64,000 nt of DNA from Paludibacteraceae bacterium (GCA_017464025.1 JAFUEI010000052.1:55336-119335); one strand, 5' to 3'. Counted from the stretch's first letter, positions 44,086-53,289 are shown. Notes: generated by a model not told the origin, from the sequence alone. Numbers and translations: made by a program.

Positions 44086-45860
44086 TGAAGACCCACACCT
44101 ATATCCTCTTATTGACAGTCACTATGCTGGCAGCCTGCGGCACCCATGCCGAAAAACGCGAGCAGCGCTGGCTGGCAGCCGAACAACCCGAAGTGACGCT
44201 CTACGAACGTCAGACCGTGAACGGAAAGAAACTCAAGGAAGAGCGTTTAGCCGCTGTAGCCACAGCCCTGCGCGGTAGCGAAGTGACTGCCTTTCCCTCT
44301 GAACGGCTGAAACTGGGCGACCTGCGCTATATACAGATTCGCTATGGCAAGAAGCGCTATTATGTGCTGACATCGCAACTGACCGACGACCCGCAACAGG
44401 CTGTGCAGGAACGGTTCATGTACTGCCGCACCCCTGCCAGCGTGGTTGACGATACGCTTACATCGCATATCTGCTTGCTCGCGCAGAAGGGCGAAGCCTA
44501 TCCTGTTGCCGGCTACGACCGCATGCTGCCCGACGGCCGCGTAAACCGATATCGCATACGCATTGCCGACACGTGCGGGTATGTCTATGCCAAGTATATG
44601 GTACGCACCGAGGACGAAGCGCTGGCCCGCTATATGCCGGAACTATACGATAGCATACACAGCCGCGTTCGCAACACCTTCGGCGGCGGTGAGGCCATAG
44701 GCTGCGACTTCTACCCTGTGGACAAACCCCATTTTGCCGACAATCCGATGCCGGAAGCCGTATATAGCCTGTATCTCAACATCTCGCCTGCCGTCATCAG
44801 CCGCATTGACTCATTCATTGACCTGGCCCGTCAGACGCATATCAACGCCTTCGTACTTGACATGAAGGATAACGAATGTCCTGCCTACAAGGCGGAGACT
44901 TTCGAGCGCTATTCGCCCACCAACTATAAATGGGGCGGGGCAGGCAAACTGCAGATGTATGAGTACGCTGTACGACGTCTGAAACAAGAGGGTTTCTACG
45001 TGATAGGCCGTATCACCTGCTTCAAAGACACCTATTTCGTACGTGACCATCCCGAATGTGCCATCACGGAGCGCAGTTCCGGCCAGCCTTTCTTCCACAA
45101 CAAGGCCCACTGGCCCAGCGCTTACGACCGCCGCGTATGGCAGTTCAATGTAGAACTGGCCAAAGAGTGTGTCCGGCGGTTCGGACTCAACGAAATCAAC
45201 TTCGACTACGTGCGTTTCCCTGACAAGATGCAGAGCGTGGAGTCCGCCATCGACTACCACAACACCTACGGCGAAAGCAAGGTGCAGGCTATCCAGCGTT
45301 TCGTACAATACGCCTGCGACGAGATACACGCCCTGGGTGCCTATGTGTCCATCGATGTGTTCGGCGAGACCACCAACAAGGGTTACACCACTCCCTACGG
45401 ACAATACTGGCCTGCGTTGAGCAATGTCGCCGACGTGATGTGCGGCATGCCCTATCCCGACCATTTTGCCAACGGCTATGGCGGCATTCAGAAGCCCTGG
45501 AACAACCCGTACCGCACACTGAACACATGGGGGCGCAATGCACAGTCGCGCCAGCAGGAATGTCCTACACCTGCTGTAGTACGCACGTGGGTACAGGCCT
45601 ACCACGTCATGCATTTTGTGGACCCAAACGGCATTGACTATAACGGCGAAAACATAGCACGGGAGATACGCGGGTTATACGATGCAGGATGCACAGGCGG
45701 TTATATCACCTGGCTGAGCAACTCGTCGCTGGCACACTACCGCAAGAAGGCCGATGCTTTCCGGCCGGACTATTTAGAGGAGTGGAAAGCCCGTCAGGAC
45801 AGCATCCGTCAGGCCGCCGTTTTGGAGAATCAGGAAAAAGCAGTACCTTTGCAGCAATGA
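44082..45860 (+). CDS. DUF4015 putative glycoside hydrolase lipoprotein
   Basis: 592 residues with lipobox LAAC. An N-terminal ~210-residue region of unknown fold is followed by a TIM-barrel domain of the GHL/DUF4015 type: HINAFVLDMKDNECPAYKAE, EGFYVIGRITCFKDTYF, INFDYVRFPDK (candidate acidic residue), YVSIDVFGETTNKGYT and YGGIQKPWNNPYRTLNTWG. It probably acts on a polysaccharide or on peptidoglycan in the periplasm or at the surface; no activity can be assigned. The end of this gene contains the tsaB promoter, and its stop overlaps the tsaB start. Confidence 0.85.
   Translation: MMKTHTYILLLTVTMLAACGTHAEKREQRWLAAEQPEVTLYERQTVNGKKLKEERLAAVATALRGSEVTAFPSERLKLGDLRYIQIRYGKKRYYVLTSQLTDDPQQAVQERFMYCRTPASVVDDTLTSHICLLAQKGEAYPVAGYDRMLPDGRVNRYRIRIADTCGYVYAKYMVRTEDEALARYMPELYDSIHSRVRNTFGGGEAIGCDFYPVDKPHFADNPMPEAVYSLYLNISPAVISRIDSFIDLARQTHINAFVLDMKDNECPAYKAETFERYSPTNYKWGGAGKLQMYEYAVRRLKQEGFYVIGRITCFKDTYFVRDHPECAITERSSGQPFFHNKAHWPSAYDRRVWQFNVELAKECVRRFGLNEINFDYVRFPDKMQSVESAIDYHNTYGESKVQAIQRFVQYACDEIHALGAYVSIDVFGETTNKGYTTPYGQYWPALSNVADVMCGMPYPDHFANGYGGIQKPWNNPYRTLNTWGRNAQSRQQECPTPAVVRTWVQAYHVMHFVDPNGIDYNGENIAREIRGLYDAGCTGGYITWLSNSSLAHYRKKADAFRPDYLEEWKARQDSIRQAAVLENQEKAVPLQQ
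45821..45851 (+). promoter_or_regulatory. tsaB promoter inside the upstream gene, apparently leaderless
   Basis: TTTG (45821-45824), a 19-bp spacer and TACCTTTG (45844-45851), all within the last codons of the DUF4015 gene. The tsaB ATG begins at 45857, six bases after the -7 element, where transcription itself should begin. Confidence 0.7.
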
Positions 45861-46549
45861 TAAGTCTGAATATAGAAACATCTACCGATGTCTGCTCGGC
45901 GGCGCTGACAGAAGACGGAAACGTACTGGCAGCCCACTTCAGCAAGGACGGCAACCATGCACGGCAGTTGCCTGTGTTTATAGATGACATTCTTGCTTTT
46001 GCACGCAGGGAAAAACTGATGCCCGAAGCAGTAGCCATCAGCGAAGGTCCGGGCAGTTATACCGGTCTGCGTATCGGAACCGCCACCGCCAAAGGATTGT
46101 GCTACGGTTTGGGAATTCCCCTCATTGCACTGCCTACTCTTCGGGTGCTCTGCGAGGCTGTACCCGCCGAAGCCGGGACACTACGCTGTCCGATGATTGA
46201 TGCCCGCCGCATGGAGGTTTATTGCGCCCTTTTCGCTGACAACGGGGATATACTGGCCGGCACAGAAGCCAAGGTAATAGATTCCACTTCTTTTGCCGAC
46301 CGGCTGGCCCGCGGACCTGTCGTATTCTTCGGCAACGGTGCCGCCAAATGCAAGACACTTATCACCTCGGAAAATGCCCGTTTTATAGATGACATCCTGC
46401 CTGATGCCGCCAATATGGGCAAACTTGCCGCCGAAGCTTTTGCCAAAGGCCGGTTTGCCGACATAGCCTATTTTGACCCCTTCTATCTAAAAGAATTTCA
46501 GGCTACGGTAAGCCATAAAGCACAAGATGTGCTCAACCGCCCCCGATGA
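45857..46549 (+). CDS. tsaB: tRNA threonylcarbamoyladenosine biosynthesis protein TsaB
   Basis: 230 residues. TsaB binds TsaD and TsaE in the complex that makes t6A37 in ANN-decoding tRNAs. Motifs are the actin-like fold start LNIETSTDVCSAAL, the conserved EGPGSYTGLRIGTATAKGL, and the DARRMEVYCALF segment. The ATG was chosen because it overlaps the upstream stop (ATGA) and begins the conserved N-terminus. tsaE lies at the other end of the window. Confidence 0.94.
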   Translation: MISLNIETSTDVCSAALTEDGNVLAAHFSKDGNHARQLPVFIDDILAFARREKLMPEAVAISEGPGSYTGLRIGTATAKGLCYGLGIPLIALPTLRVLCEAVPAEAGTLRCPMIDARRMEVYCALFADNGDILAGTEAKVIDSTSFADRLARGPVVFFGNGAAKCKTLITSENARFIDDILPDAANMGKLAAEAFAKGRFADIAYFDPFYLKEFQATVSHKAQDVLNRPR

Positions 46550-49254
46550 AGTCCTTCTGCCCCATATGCCCATTGCTTGCGACGTTGCTGCCGATCCTGC
46601 TGCTCTCCTGCTCCACACAGAAGAACACACGGGCTACGCGTGCCTACCACGCCATGACGACACGCTATAACATCTATTTCAACGGAAACAATGCGTTTCA
46701 AGAAGGCCTCAACGCCATCAATCAGGCTAATCAGGATGATTATTCGACCGTGCTGCCGCTCTATCCCGTCAGCAACCACGAGGCAGCTAAGGCATCCGGC
46801 TCACAGATGGACCGCACCATTGAGAAATGCCGCAAATGTATAAAACTCCATTCTATAAAGAGCAAACCAAAACCCGACCCAAAACGCCGCAATGACCCGA
46901 AATACAAGCTTTTCATGCAGCAGGAAGAATATAATCCCCGTATGGGCGATGCCTGGCTGCTACTGGGCAAGGCCGAGTTCCATAAAGGCGATTTTCTGGG
47001 TTCGGTAGGTACTTTCAATTACATCATCCGACACTATCAGACCGACAAGGATATGGTGGCACAGTGTCAGCTATGGGTAGTGCGTGCCTATGCCGAGATG
47101 GAATGGCTCTATGAAGCGGAAGAACTGCTTCAAAAAGTAAATCAGGACGATCTTTCGCGCCGGCATGCAGCCCTTTATTCCGCTACGACAGCCGACCTGC
47201 GGCTGAAAAACGGCCAATATCGCGAGGCACTGCCTTTTGTAAAACTGGCACTTTCCGATGAGAAAGGCGTTCAGAAGACGCGGTTTCACTATATTATAGG
47301 CCAACTGGCGGAACTGCAGGCCGACCGTGATGGCGCTCTGGCAGCCTACAAGCGCGTCAACAACCTCAACCCGTCTGCCGAGATGGACTTCAATGCCCGT
47401 CTGAGGCGCACCATCCTTTCCTCCGACACGCGTTCCCTGAAAAAGATGGCACGCCAGTACAAAAACAAAGACCGTTTAGACTATATTTACGGCGCTCTCG
47501 GCGACATTGCCCTTCAGAAAGGGGATACAGCCGCTGCATTGGAAAATTATGCCTTAGCGGCCGAAAAAAGCACACAGGGCGGTATGCAGAAGGCCGCCGT
47601 ACTGGTCCGTGCCGGTGATATCCGCTATGAACGATGCGACTACGCCGGTGCTTCGCCTTGCTATACAGAAGCATCTTCCATACTGCCCGCCACCCATGCC
47701 GACTACCCGCGTGTAAAACGCCGTGCAGAGACCTTGGACCTGCTGATTGCCGAAACCGGAACCATCAACTTGCAGGACAGTCTGCAACGACTTAGCTACA
47801 TGACGGAGGAAGAGCAGTTAGCCGTAGCAGAGAAAATTATCGCCGATTTGGAGAAAGCGGAAAAAGAAGCAGCCGAGAAGGCCGCACAAGCTGCACGTGA
47901 TGCAGCCAACGACCAAGGACTGCAAAGCGTCAACACACAGAACATGATAGGCGGAACCGGAGGCAACGGCGAGTGGTATTTCTACAATCCGCAACTCATC
48001 CGCCAGGGCCGCCAGGACTTCAACCGTCGCTGGGGCCAGCGCACGCTGGAAGACAACTGGCGCCGTGCCATCAAAAGTGTCAGTTCTTCCTTTGGCGGAG
48101 CTCTTGCACCGGACGAAGCCAGTGCAGATTCGTTAGCTACTGATTCAGTGGGGAGCAACGCCGTGCAACTGGTTACTGATGTAAAAAATCCACAATACTA
48201 TCTTCAGCAGATTCCACGCACGGAAGCTGAACTTGCGGCATCAGACTCGCTGATTGCGACAGCACTTTACAACCTTGTATTCATTTATCATGACAAAGTG
48301 GAAGATCCGGCTCTGACAGCTGAAACCATCAGCGAAATGGAGCGACGTTTCCCCACAGACCAGCGACTGGCAGAAGTGTGGTTTATGCAGTATCTAACCT
48401 GCCTCAAGCAGGAAAACACGAAAGGTGCGGAACTATGGAGACGGAAGATTCTGCAGAACTTCCCAAACAGCCGTCAGGCACAAATTGTAGGCGACCCTAA
48501 CTATTTTGAACGTCTCGGCCGCATGCAACAGGAACAGGACTCACTTTACGAAGCCGCCTATACAGCTTATCGCCATAGCGATTTTTCTACGGTAAAACAA
48601 GCACGCAGTTATGCCGAAGAGGCTTTCCCTCTCAGTCCGCTCATGCCCCGTTTTCTTTTCCTTGACGCCGTGGCGGCAGCGCGTACAGAGAATCAGGAAG
48701 CCTTTATAAACCGCTTGCGCGGGCTTGTGGAACGTTATCCGGAAAGCGAACCTGGTGCGATGGCAAAAGATATGCTAGCCATGATGAATCAGGGAATGGA
48801 GAGCCAGACAGGCGACAATTCATCTTTGCTAGACAAGAGGGCTCAACAGCAGGAAGATATAGACAGTACATTGCTGGAAAAAAACTTCTCCGCCGACCGA
48901 ACACAACGTACTTTTGTCATGCTGGCTGTCAAAAGCAACGAACAGACACTCAACAAGCTGCTCTATGAAGTGGCGCTCTTCAACTTTTCCCAGTTTCTCA
49001 TCAAGGATTTCGACCTGAAAATTATGCCGCAGTTCTATCTCGGTACGGGAGCTTTGCAGGTGTCGGGATTTGAGACCTATGACGAAGCCTTGTGGTATAG
49101 TTCCCTAATGAAAGACGATGCCGGACTGCAACGGCTTTTTTCAGAACTCGGCGTGGACGTGATACGCATTAGCGAAGATAATTTGCCTCTGCTGAACACC
49201 CGCTTTACGTTGGAAGAATACCGTAGTTTTCAGAAGGAGAATAATCTGGAATAA
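46546..49254 (+). CDS. porW: PorW/SprE-like TPR lipoprotein (type IX secretion/gliding associated)
   Basis: 902 residues with lipobox LLSC. The mature start NTRATRAYHAMTTRYNIYFNGNNAFQEGL is characteristic of PorW of Porphyromonas and SprE of Flavobacterium, which support type IX secretion. TPR repeats follow (GDAWLLLGKAEFHKGDFLGSVGTF, LEWLYEAEELLQ-type helices). A low-complexity Ala/Glu-rich segment (EKAEKEAAEKAAQAARDAA) occurs near residue 440. The start overlaps tsaB by 4 bp. It ends directly against the stop codon of the convergent GldB-like gene. Homologues also occur in species without a known T9SS, so function is not certain. Confidence 0.8.
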   Translation: MKSFCPICPLLATLLPILLLSCSTQKNTRATRAYHAMTTRYNIYFNGNNAFQEGLNAINQANQDDYSTVLPLYPVSNHEAAKASGSQMDRTIEKCRKCIKLHSIKSKPKPDPKRRNDPKYKLFMQQEEYNPRMGDAWLLLGKAEFHKGDFLGSVGTFNYIIRHYQTDKDMVAQCQLWVVRAYAEMEWLYEAEELLQKVNQDDLSRRHAALYSATTADLRLKNGQYREALPFVKLALSDEKGVQKTRFHYIIGQLAELQADRDGALAAYKRVNNLNPSAEMDFNARLRRTILSSDTRSLKKMARQYKNKDRLDYIYGALGDIALQKGDTAAALENYALAAEKSTQGGMQKAAVLVRAGDIRYERCDYAGASPCYTEASSILPATHADYPRVKRRAETLDLLIAETGTINLQDSLQRLSYMTEEEQLAVAEKIIADLEKAEKEAAEKAAQAARDAANDQGLQSVNTQNMIGGTGGNGEWYFYNPQLIRQGRQDFNRRWGQRTLEDNWRRAIKSVSSSFGGALAPDEASADSLATDSVGSNAVQLVTDVKNPQYYLQQIPRTEAELAASDSLIATALYNLVFIYHDKVEDPALTAETISEMERRFPTDQRLAEVWFMQYLTCLKQENTKGAELWRRKILQNFPNSRQAQIVGDPNYFERLGRMQQEQDSLYEAAYTAYRHSDFSTVKQARSYAEEAFPLSPLMPRFLFLDAVAAARTENQEAFINRLRGLVERYPESEPGAMAKDMLAMMNQGMESQTGDNSSLLDKRAQQQEDIDSTLLEKNFSADRTQRTFVMLAVKSNEQTLNKLLYEVALFNFSQFLIKDFDLKIMPQFYLGTGALQVSGFETYDEALWYSSLMKDDAGLQRLFSELGVDVIRISEDNLPLLNTRFTLEEYRSFQKENNLE

Positions 49255-50259
49255 TCAAGGATGATAGAACGACTGCTCCAAAATGAGTTGTGCATCGGGT
49301 TCGGCCATCAGTTGGCAGAGTGTAACTTCAGGATTATGGTTCATATAACTTTCAGCTATACGCCAACCTATCCACGTACCAAGACGTGCAGGAGCCTCCT
49401 GCGAAATCTCTGACGTAAAAGGTCCATCGTTAAGATAGGAGGTAAGTACAGGACTATCGGTCTTGAAAAGATCGTGCTTATCGACCATCATTCTCCACAC
49501 GGCTGCCTCATTGCGTTCAGCCCATTGCCATTGCTCCTGCGTATATCCCATCACTTCCCAAGCCGGTTCGTCTGGCAGCAGGAGTGAAAGCAGAAACATG
49601 ATTTTTCCGCGGTAAAGCATATTCTCGAGCAGACGGCTTTGCGTACTCGTATAAGGCAGATAGCGGAACAGACAAGCCGATATTACGTCGGCCGGAATAC
49701 ATTCCGGCCTCATGGTCTGCATCTGATAGCGGTGAACAACTCCGTTGTAAAGCGGATAATCACTTCCAAGATACATATCGGTACCCACAGCCACACGGTT
49801 ATCATCCCAGAAAAAGAGTGATGCATTGAAACCGGTGACAACAAAAGTAATTTCCGGTACGGGAAAGTCGGCATAAAGATATTTCATTCTGCCGAAAGCC
49901 TGCGCCAATTCATTACGAATGGGATCAATATCTGCAAACGTTCGCATCACACAATCGTTCGTCTGTCTGAAGCCGTATGTTGTATCACCCAGAAAAGCCT
50001 GCACAGCTTCACAAAGCAATGCTGTATCAGCAATGGGAATACCTATTATATCATCTGAAAAGACAGACATAAAATCGGGATACTGCACAAACAAGTGGCT
50101 TATACCCGAACAATCAGCCTCATATGAGAGTGATATAAGAGCACTGTCAAAACGCACGATAGAAGGCATCTGAGGCGTTATATCAGCCGGAAAATAACGT
50201 CTGCCGCTATGACAGCCGGCCAACAAGACAACAGACAATATGAGCAGAAAGCGTTTCAT
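49255..50259 (-). CDS. gldB: GldB-like gliding-motility-related lipoprotein
   Basis: 334 residues with lipobox LAGC. The sequence pattern (IVRFDSALI, YPDFMSVFSDDIIGIP, VPEITFVVTGFNASLFFWDDNRVAVGTDMYLGSDYPLY, ERNEAAVWRMMVDKHDLFKT, APARLGTWIGWRIAESYM) matches the GldB family. GldB is needed for gliding in Flavobacterium; in non-gliding Bacteroidales its role is unclear. Its stop touches that of the PorW-like gene, and it overlaps nadA upstream by one base, so it is cotranscribed with nadA. Confidence 0.82.
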   Translation of the reverse strand: MKRFLLILSVVLLAGCHSGRRYFPADITPQMPSIVRFDSALISLSYEADCSGISHLFVQYPDFMSVFSDDIIGIPIADTALLCEAVQAFLGDTTYGFRQTNDCVMRTFADIDPIRNELAQAFGRMKYLYADFPVPEITFVVTGFNASLFFWDDNRVAVGTDMYLGSDYPLYNGVVHRYQMQTMRPECIPADVISACLFRYLPYTSTQSRLLENMLYRGKIMFLLSLLLPDEPAWEVMGYTQEQWQWAERNEAAVWRMMVDKHDLFKTDSPVLTSYLNDGPFTSEISQEAPARLGTWIGWRIAESYMNHNPEVTLCQLMAEPDAQLILEQSFYHP

Positions 50260-51218
50260 TAACTCATCTGCAGCATACGCTGTATGGGCAACAAGGCAAG
50301 ACGCGCTGTATCTTCATCAACCATTATTTCGTTGGTTTCATCCTTCAGACAGCGGTATAGTTTTTCAAGCGTATTAAGCCGCATATATTCACACTCGTTG
50401 CAAGCACAAGGCAACGGAGTACCATTTTCAGTAAGTTCGGAAGCCTCAGGCGGAACAGGAATAAACTGTTTTTCCGGACAAGCCTGCTGCATTTTGTGCA
50501 GAATACCCGACTCCGTAGCAATAATAAATGTATTCTGCTCAGGATGATTCTTTACATATCCTAATAGAGCCTGCGTAGAACCCACTACATCGGCTAATTG
50601 GAGTAATACTTGTTTGCATTCCGGATGAGCAAGCACCTTCGCATCAGAATACTTATTTTTCAGTGATATAAGCGCCTCAACAGAGAAACGGCTATGAACA
50701 TGGCAAGCACCGTTCCACAGTTCCATCTGCCGGCCTGTGATGCTGTTGATATAGTTGCCGAGATTACGGTCGGGTCCGAACAGCAGCTTCTCGTTTTCAG
50801 GCAGTTTGTTTACAATCTTCAACGCATTTCCAGAGGTAACGACTATATCGGTAAGAGCCTTCACAGCGGCAGAAGTGTTTACATAACTTATTACTTTATA
50901 ATCAGGATGTTCTTTCTTCCATAGAGTAAGATCCTCCGCTTTGCAGGAATCAGCCAGCGAACAGCCTGCATTCATGTCGGGAACCAGCACCTTCTTGTCG
51001 GGACAAATTATTTTGGCTGTTTCTCCCATAAAATGAACACCACAGAGAACTATTACCGATGCATCGGTCTGCGCCGCCTGCCGGGCCAACGCAAGACTAT
51101 CGCCGATAAAATCGGCTATGTCCTGTATATCGGGTATTTGATAATAGTGCGCCATGATGACAGCGTTCTTTTCACGACGCAAACGGTTGATTTCGGAGAT
51201 GAGTTGTTCTTTTTCCAT
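50259..51218 (-). CDS. nadA: Quinolinate synthase NadA
   Basis: 319 residues from ATG 51218 (MEKEQLISEINRL); an earlier in-frame start at 51230 adds only four residues. NadA condenses iminoaspartate with dihydroxyacetone phosphate to form quinolinate in de novo NAD synthesis and uses a [4Fe-4S] cluster. Visible motifs are NAVIMAHYYQIPDIQDIADFIGDSLALA, VIVLCGVHFMGETAKI, DMNAGCSLADSC, VVTSGNALKIV, HPECKQVLLQLADVVGSTQAL and the C-terminal Cys segment CACNECEYMRLNTLEKL. nadB and nadC are not in the window. Confidence 0.95.
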   Translation of the reverse strand: MEKEQLISEINRLRREKNAVIMAHYYQIPDIQDIADFIGDSLALARQAAQTDASVIVLCGVHFMGETAKIICPDKKVLVPDMNAGCSLADSCKAEDLTLWKKEHPDYKVISYVNTSAAVKALTDIVVTSGNALKIVNKLPENEKLLFGPDRNLGNYINSITGRQMELWNGACHVHSRFSVEALISLKNKYSDAKVLAHPECKQVLLQLADVVGSTQALLGYVKNHPEQNTFIIATESGILHKMQQACPEKQFIPVPPEASELTENGTPLPCACNECEYMRLNTLEKLYRCLKDETNEIMVDEDTARLALLPIQRMLQMS

Positions 51219-51230
51219 AGATAGAAACAA

Positions 51231-51452
51231 TTCGGCAGATAACCGATATTTATATAATAGTTAATTTATAGAAAAATATATTGATTATATAGAGTTCATT
51301 TTGTGGATAACTTAATGAAGATGCTATTCAACAGCGTATTGCATGTGTTGATAATTATATTAAAAAGACAGGTTGCTGTGGAAGAATTTTAAGATTGCAC
51401 AATACGTAAAAAGTTATCAACATATTTAACGGAAGTTATCAACAGGAGACGT
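51231..51452. other. oriC: Candidate chromosomal replication origin oriC
   Basis: The gap between nadA and corA holds four DnaA-box sequences: TGTGGATAA (51302-51310, i.e. TTATCCACA on the minus strand), TGTTGATAA (51346-51354), TTATCAACA (51414-51422) and TTATCAACA (51436-51444), two in each orientation. Next to them 51241-51300 is 85 percent A+T (51 of 60), as expected of a DNA unwinding element. On the plus strand, hand counts give G 63/C 66 for 300 nt inside nadA but G 67/C 36 for 240 nt inside corA, although both genes are on the same strand. No ORF is seen in the gap. Confidence 0.8.
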
Positions 51453-52403
51453 TTATAGCCATTTCTTAAGTCGGAAGATGAGCAGGACGAGGAGGGTGAA
51501 AATAATCATAAGACCGATGGCAAACGGATAACCAAGGGTCCAATGAAGTTCGGGCATGAAATCGAAGTTCATGCCGTACATAGATGCAATAAGGGTAGGG
51601 GGAAGGAAGATTACGTTGACAACTGTAAATATCTTGATTATTTTGTTTTGTTCGATATTTACAAGACCGAGGAAAGTGTCTTGCAGATAGTCAAGACGGT
51701 CGAAGCCGAACCGTGTATATTCGAAGAGTGAATTAATATCCTTGATAATCATGGTCAGGCGTGGTTGGAGGTCTTTCGGGAAGAAATCGCATTTGAGGAC
51801 ATTGCTTATAACGCGCTGTTTATCCATGATGTTTTGACGGATGATAGTTACTTTTTCCTGCAGGTCCTTGATTTGAATAAGAATATCTTCATCCACGTGA
51901 TCGCTGGCATTATTGATTTCGGTAGATAGTTGTGTGATGAGGTCAGTAGTATCCTCAATCATATCGGCATCATATTCTACACGGGTTTCCATAAGGGCTA
52001 CAAAAACATGGTAGCCACTTGGAAAGTTGCGCGTATTGACGAACATCTTCTTTACGGTATCGTTGAACGTACCAAGTTCGTCGTCACGCACGGTAACGAG
52101 TACGCCGTTCTTTATAATGAAGTTGACAGGACAAGTTTCGAATGTATCTTTCAGGAAGTTGGAGTTGGCTACAATACTGTCATCAGTCTGCATATAGCGG
52201 CTTGACATCTCGATTTCCTCCATTTCTTCGTCTTCCTGGATATATATCTTGAGGAATTGCTCAAGTTCGGTTTCGACCTCTTCCTTTACATCCATGAGGT
52301 CAATCCAGATGATGTCTTTCTTCTCAATTTTCTGCAGGATATCCAGGTTTTTGGCTATTTTTACCTTTTCGCTTTCTTTATAGAATATTCTCAGTTCTGA
52401 CAT
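51453..52403 (-). CDS. corA: CorA-family magnesium/divalent cation transporter
   Basis: 316 residues. A soluble N-terminal domain rich in Glu/Asp and coiled coil is followed by two C-terminal membrane spans. The selectivity motif YGMNFDFMPEL lies between them. The C-terminus ends in the basic RLKKWL. It overlaps rsmA upstream by 13 bp and is the last gene before the oriC candidate. Confidence 0.94.
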   Translation of the reverse strand: MSELRIFYKESEKVKIAKNLDILQKIEKKDIIWIDLMDVKEEVETELEQFLKIYIQEDEEMEEIEMSSRYMQTDDSIVANSNFLKDTFETCPVNFIIKNGVLVTVRDDELGTFNDTVKKMFVNTRNFPSGYHVFVALMETRVEYDADMIEDTTDLITQLSTEINNASDHVDEDILIQIKDLQEKVTIIRQNIMDKQRVISNVLKCDFFPKDLQPRLTMIIKDINSLFEYTRFGFDRLDYLQDTFLGLVNIEQNKIIKIFTVVNVIFLPPTLIASMYGMNFDFMPELHWTLGYPFAIGLMIIFTLLVLLIFRLKKWL

Positions 52404-53179
52404 AGGTTTTGCTCTATTAAGTTTGTTAGACTTGTAAATTCCTCCACGCTTAGTTGTTCTGGCCGTTTTTTGAAGAGTTCGGTTTCTAACAGCGGATTGC
52501 CTTTTCCGAGTAGTGGCATAAGCGAATTTCGCATTTGCTTGCGGCGCTGGTTGAAGGCTGTTTTGACCACTTGGCGGAAGAGCGTTTCATTGCACGGAAG
52601 TTGTGTACGCTTGTTACGGGTAAAACGCACTACCGCCGATTTGACTTTTGGAGGAGGGTCGAAAACATGTTCGTGAACAGTGAAGAGATATTCTATATTA
52701 TACCAAGCCTGCATAAGGACAGACAATATTCCGTAGGCTTTCGATTCGGGACGTGCGGCAAGACGCTCTGCCACTTCTTTCTGAATCATGCCGGAGCAAC
52801 AGGGAATACGGTCTTTATAATCAAGTACTTTAAAGAATATCTGCGATGAGATATTATAGGGATAATTTCCAATAATGCAGAATTCACCCTGCGGATAAAG
52901 CACATTCAAATCGAGGCGGAGAAAATCACCTTGGATGAGATGCAGTTCAGGAAAATTGACAATAAGATAGTCAACCGACTCACGGTCCAACTCGACTGCT
53001 GTAAGTTCTATATGCGGATTGCGGAGCAGAAACTGTGTAAGAACACCTGTTCCCGGTCCTACTTCAAGCACCCGCATCCTATCGGATGAGAATACGAGAC
53101 TGTCGGCTATTTGTTGGGCAACACCCAGATCCCGCAGGAAGTGCTGACCCAGCGCTTTCTTGGCTCGAACTTGTTGCAT
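52391..53179 (-). CDS. rsmA: 16S rRNA dimethyladenosine transferase RsmA (KsgA)
   Basis: 262 residues from ATG 53179, the conserved N-terminus VRAKKALGQHFLRDLGVAQQI. It dimethylates the two adjacent adenosines near the 3' end of 16S rRNA. SAM-binding motifs are VLEVGPGTGVLTQFLL and VELDRESV, and the catalytic motif IIGNYPYNISSQIFF is intact. A 308-residue reading from 53317 passes over the promoter region and is rejected. It is cotranscribed with corA. Confidence 0.96.
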   Translation of the reverse strand: MQQVRAKKALGQHFLRDLGVAQQIADSLVFSSDRMRVLEVGPGTGVLTQFLLRNPHIELTAVELDRESVDYLIVNFPELHLIQGDFLRLDLNVLYPQGEFCIIGNYPYNISSQIFFKVLDYKDRIPCCSGMIQKEVAERLAARPESKAYGILSVLMQAWYNIEYLFTVHEHVFDPPPKVKSAVVRFTRNKRTQLPCNETLFRQVVKTAFNQRRKQMRNSLMPLLGKGNPLLETELFKKRPEQLSVEEFTSLTNLIEQNLCQN

Positions 53180-53219
53180 CCGCGTGATAGTCCATATATA
53201 AATAGATTGGTTTGACTTT

Positions 53220-53251
53220 TTTGCATACTTACGGAAAAAGCCGTAACTTTG
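53220..53251 (+). promoter_or_regulatory. Promoter of the GtrA/flippase-like genes
   Basis: TTTG (53220-53223), a 20-bp spacer and TAACTTTG (53244-53251). Predicted start near 53257, 26 nt before the GTG of the GtrA-like gene. It faces the rsmA promoter. Confidence 0.75.
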
Positions 53252-53257
53252 CAGCTG

Positions 53258-53289
53258 CAAAAGTAGTATAAATATTTGACTTGTGCAAA
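53258..53289 (-). promoter_or_regulatory. rsmA-corA promoter, face-to-face with the GtrA promoter
   Basis: Minus-strand TACTTTTG (53265-53258) and TTTG (53289-53286) with a 20-bp spacer. The -7 elements of this and the opposing promoter form the near-palindrome TAACTTTGCAG/CTGCAAAAGTA. The -33 element lies within the first codons of the GtrA-like gene. Confidence 0.75.
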
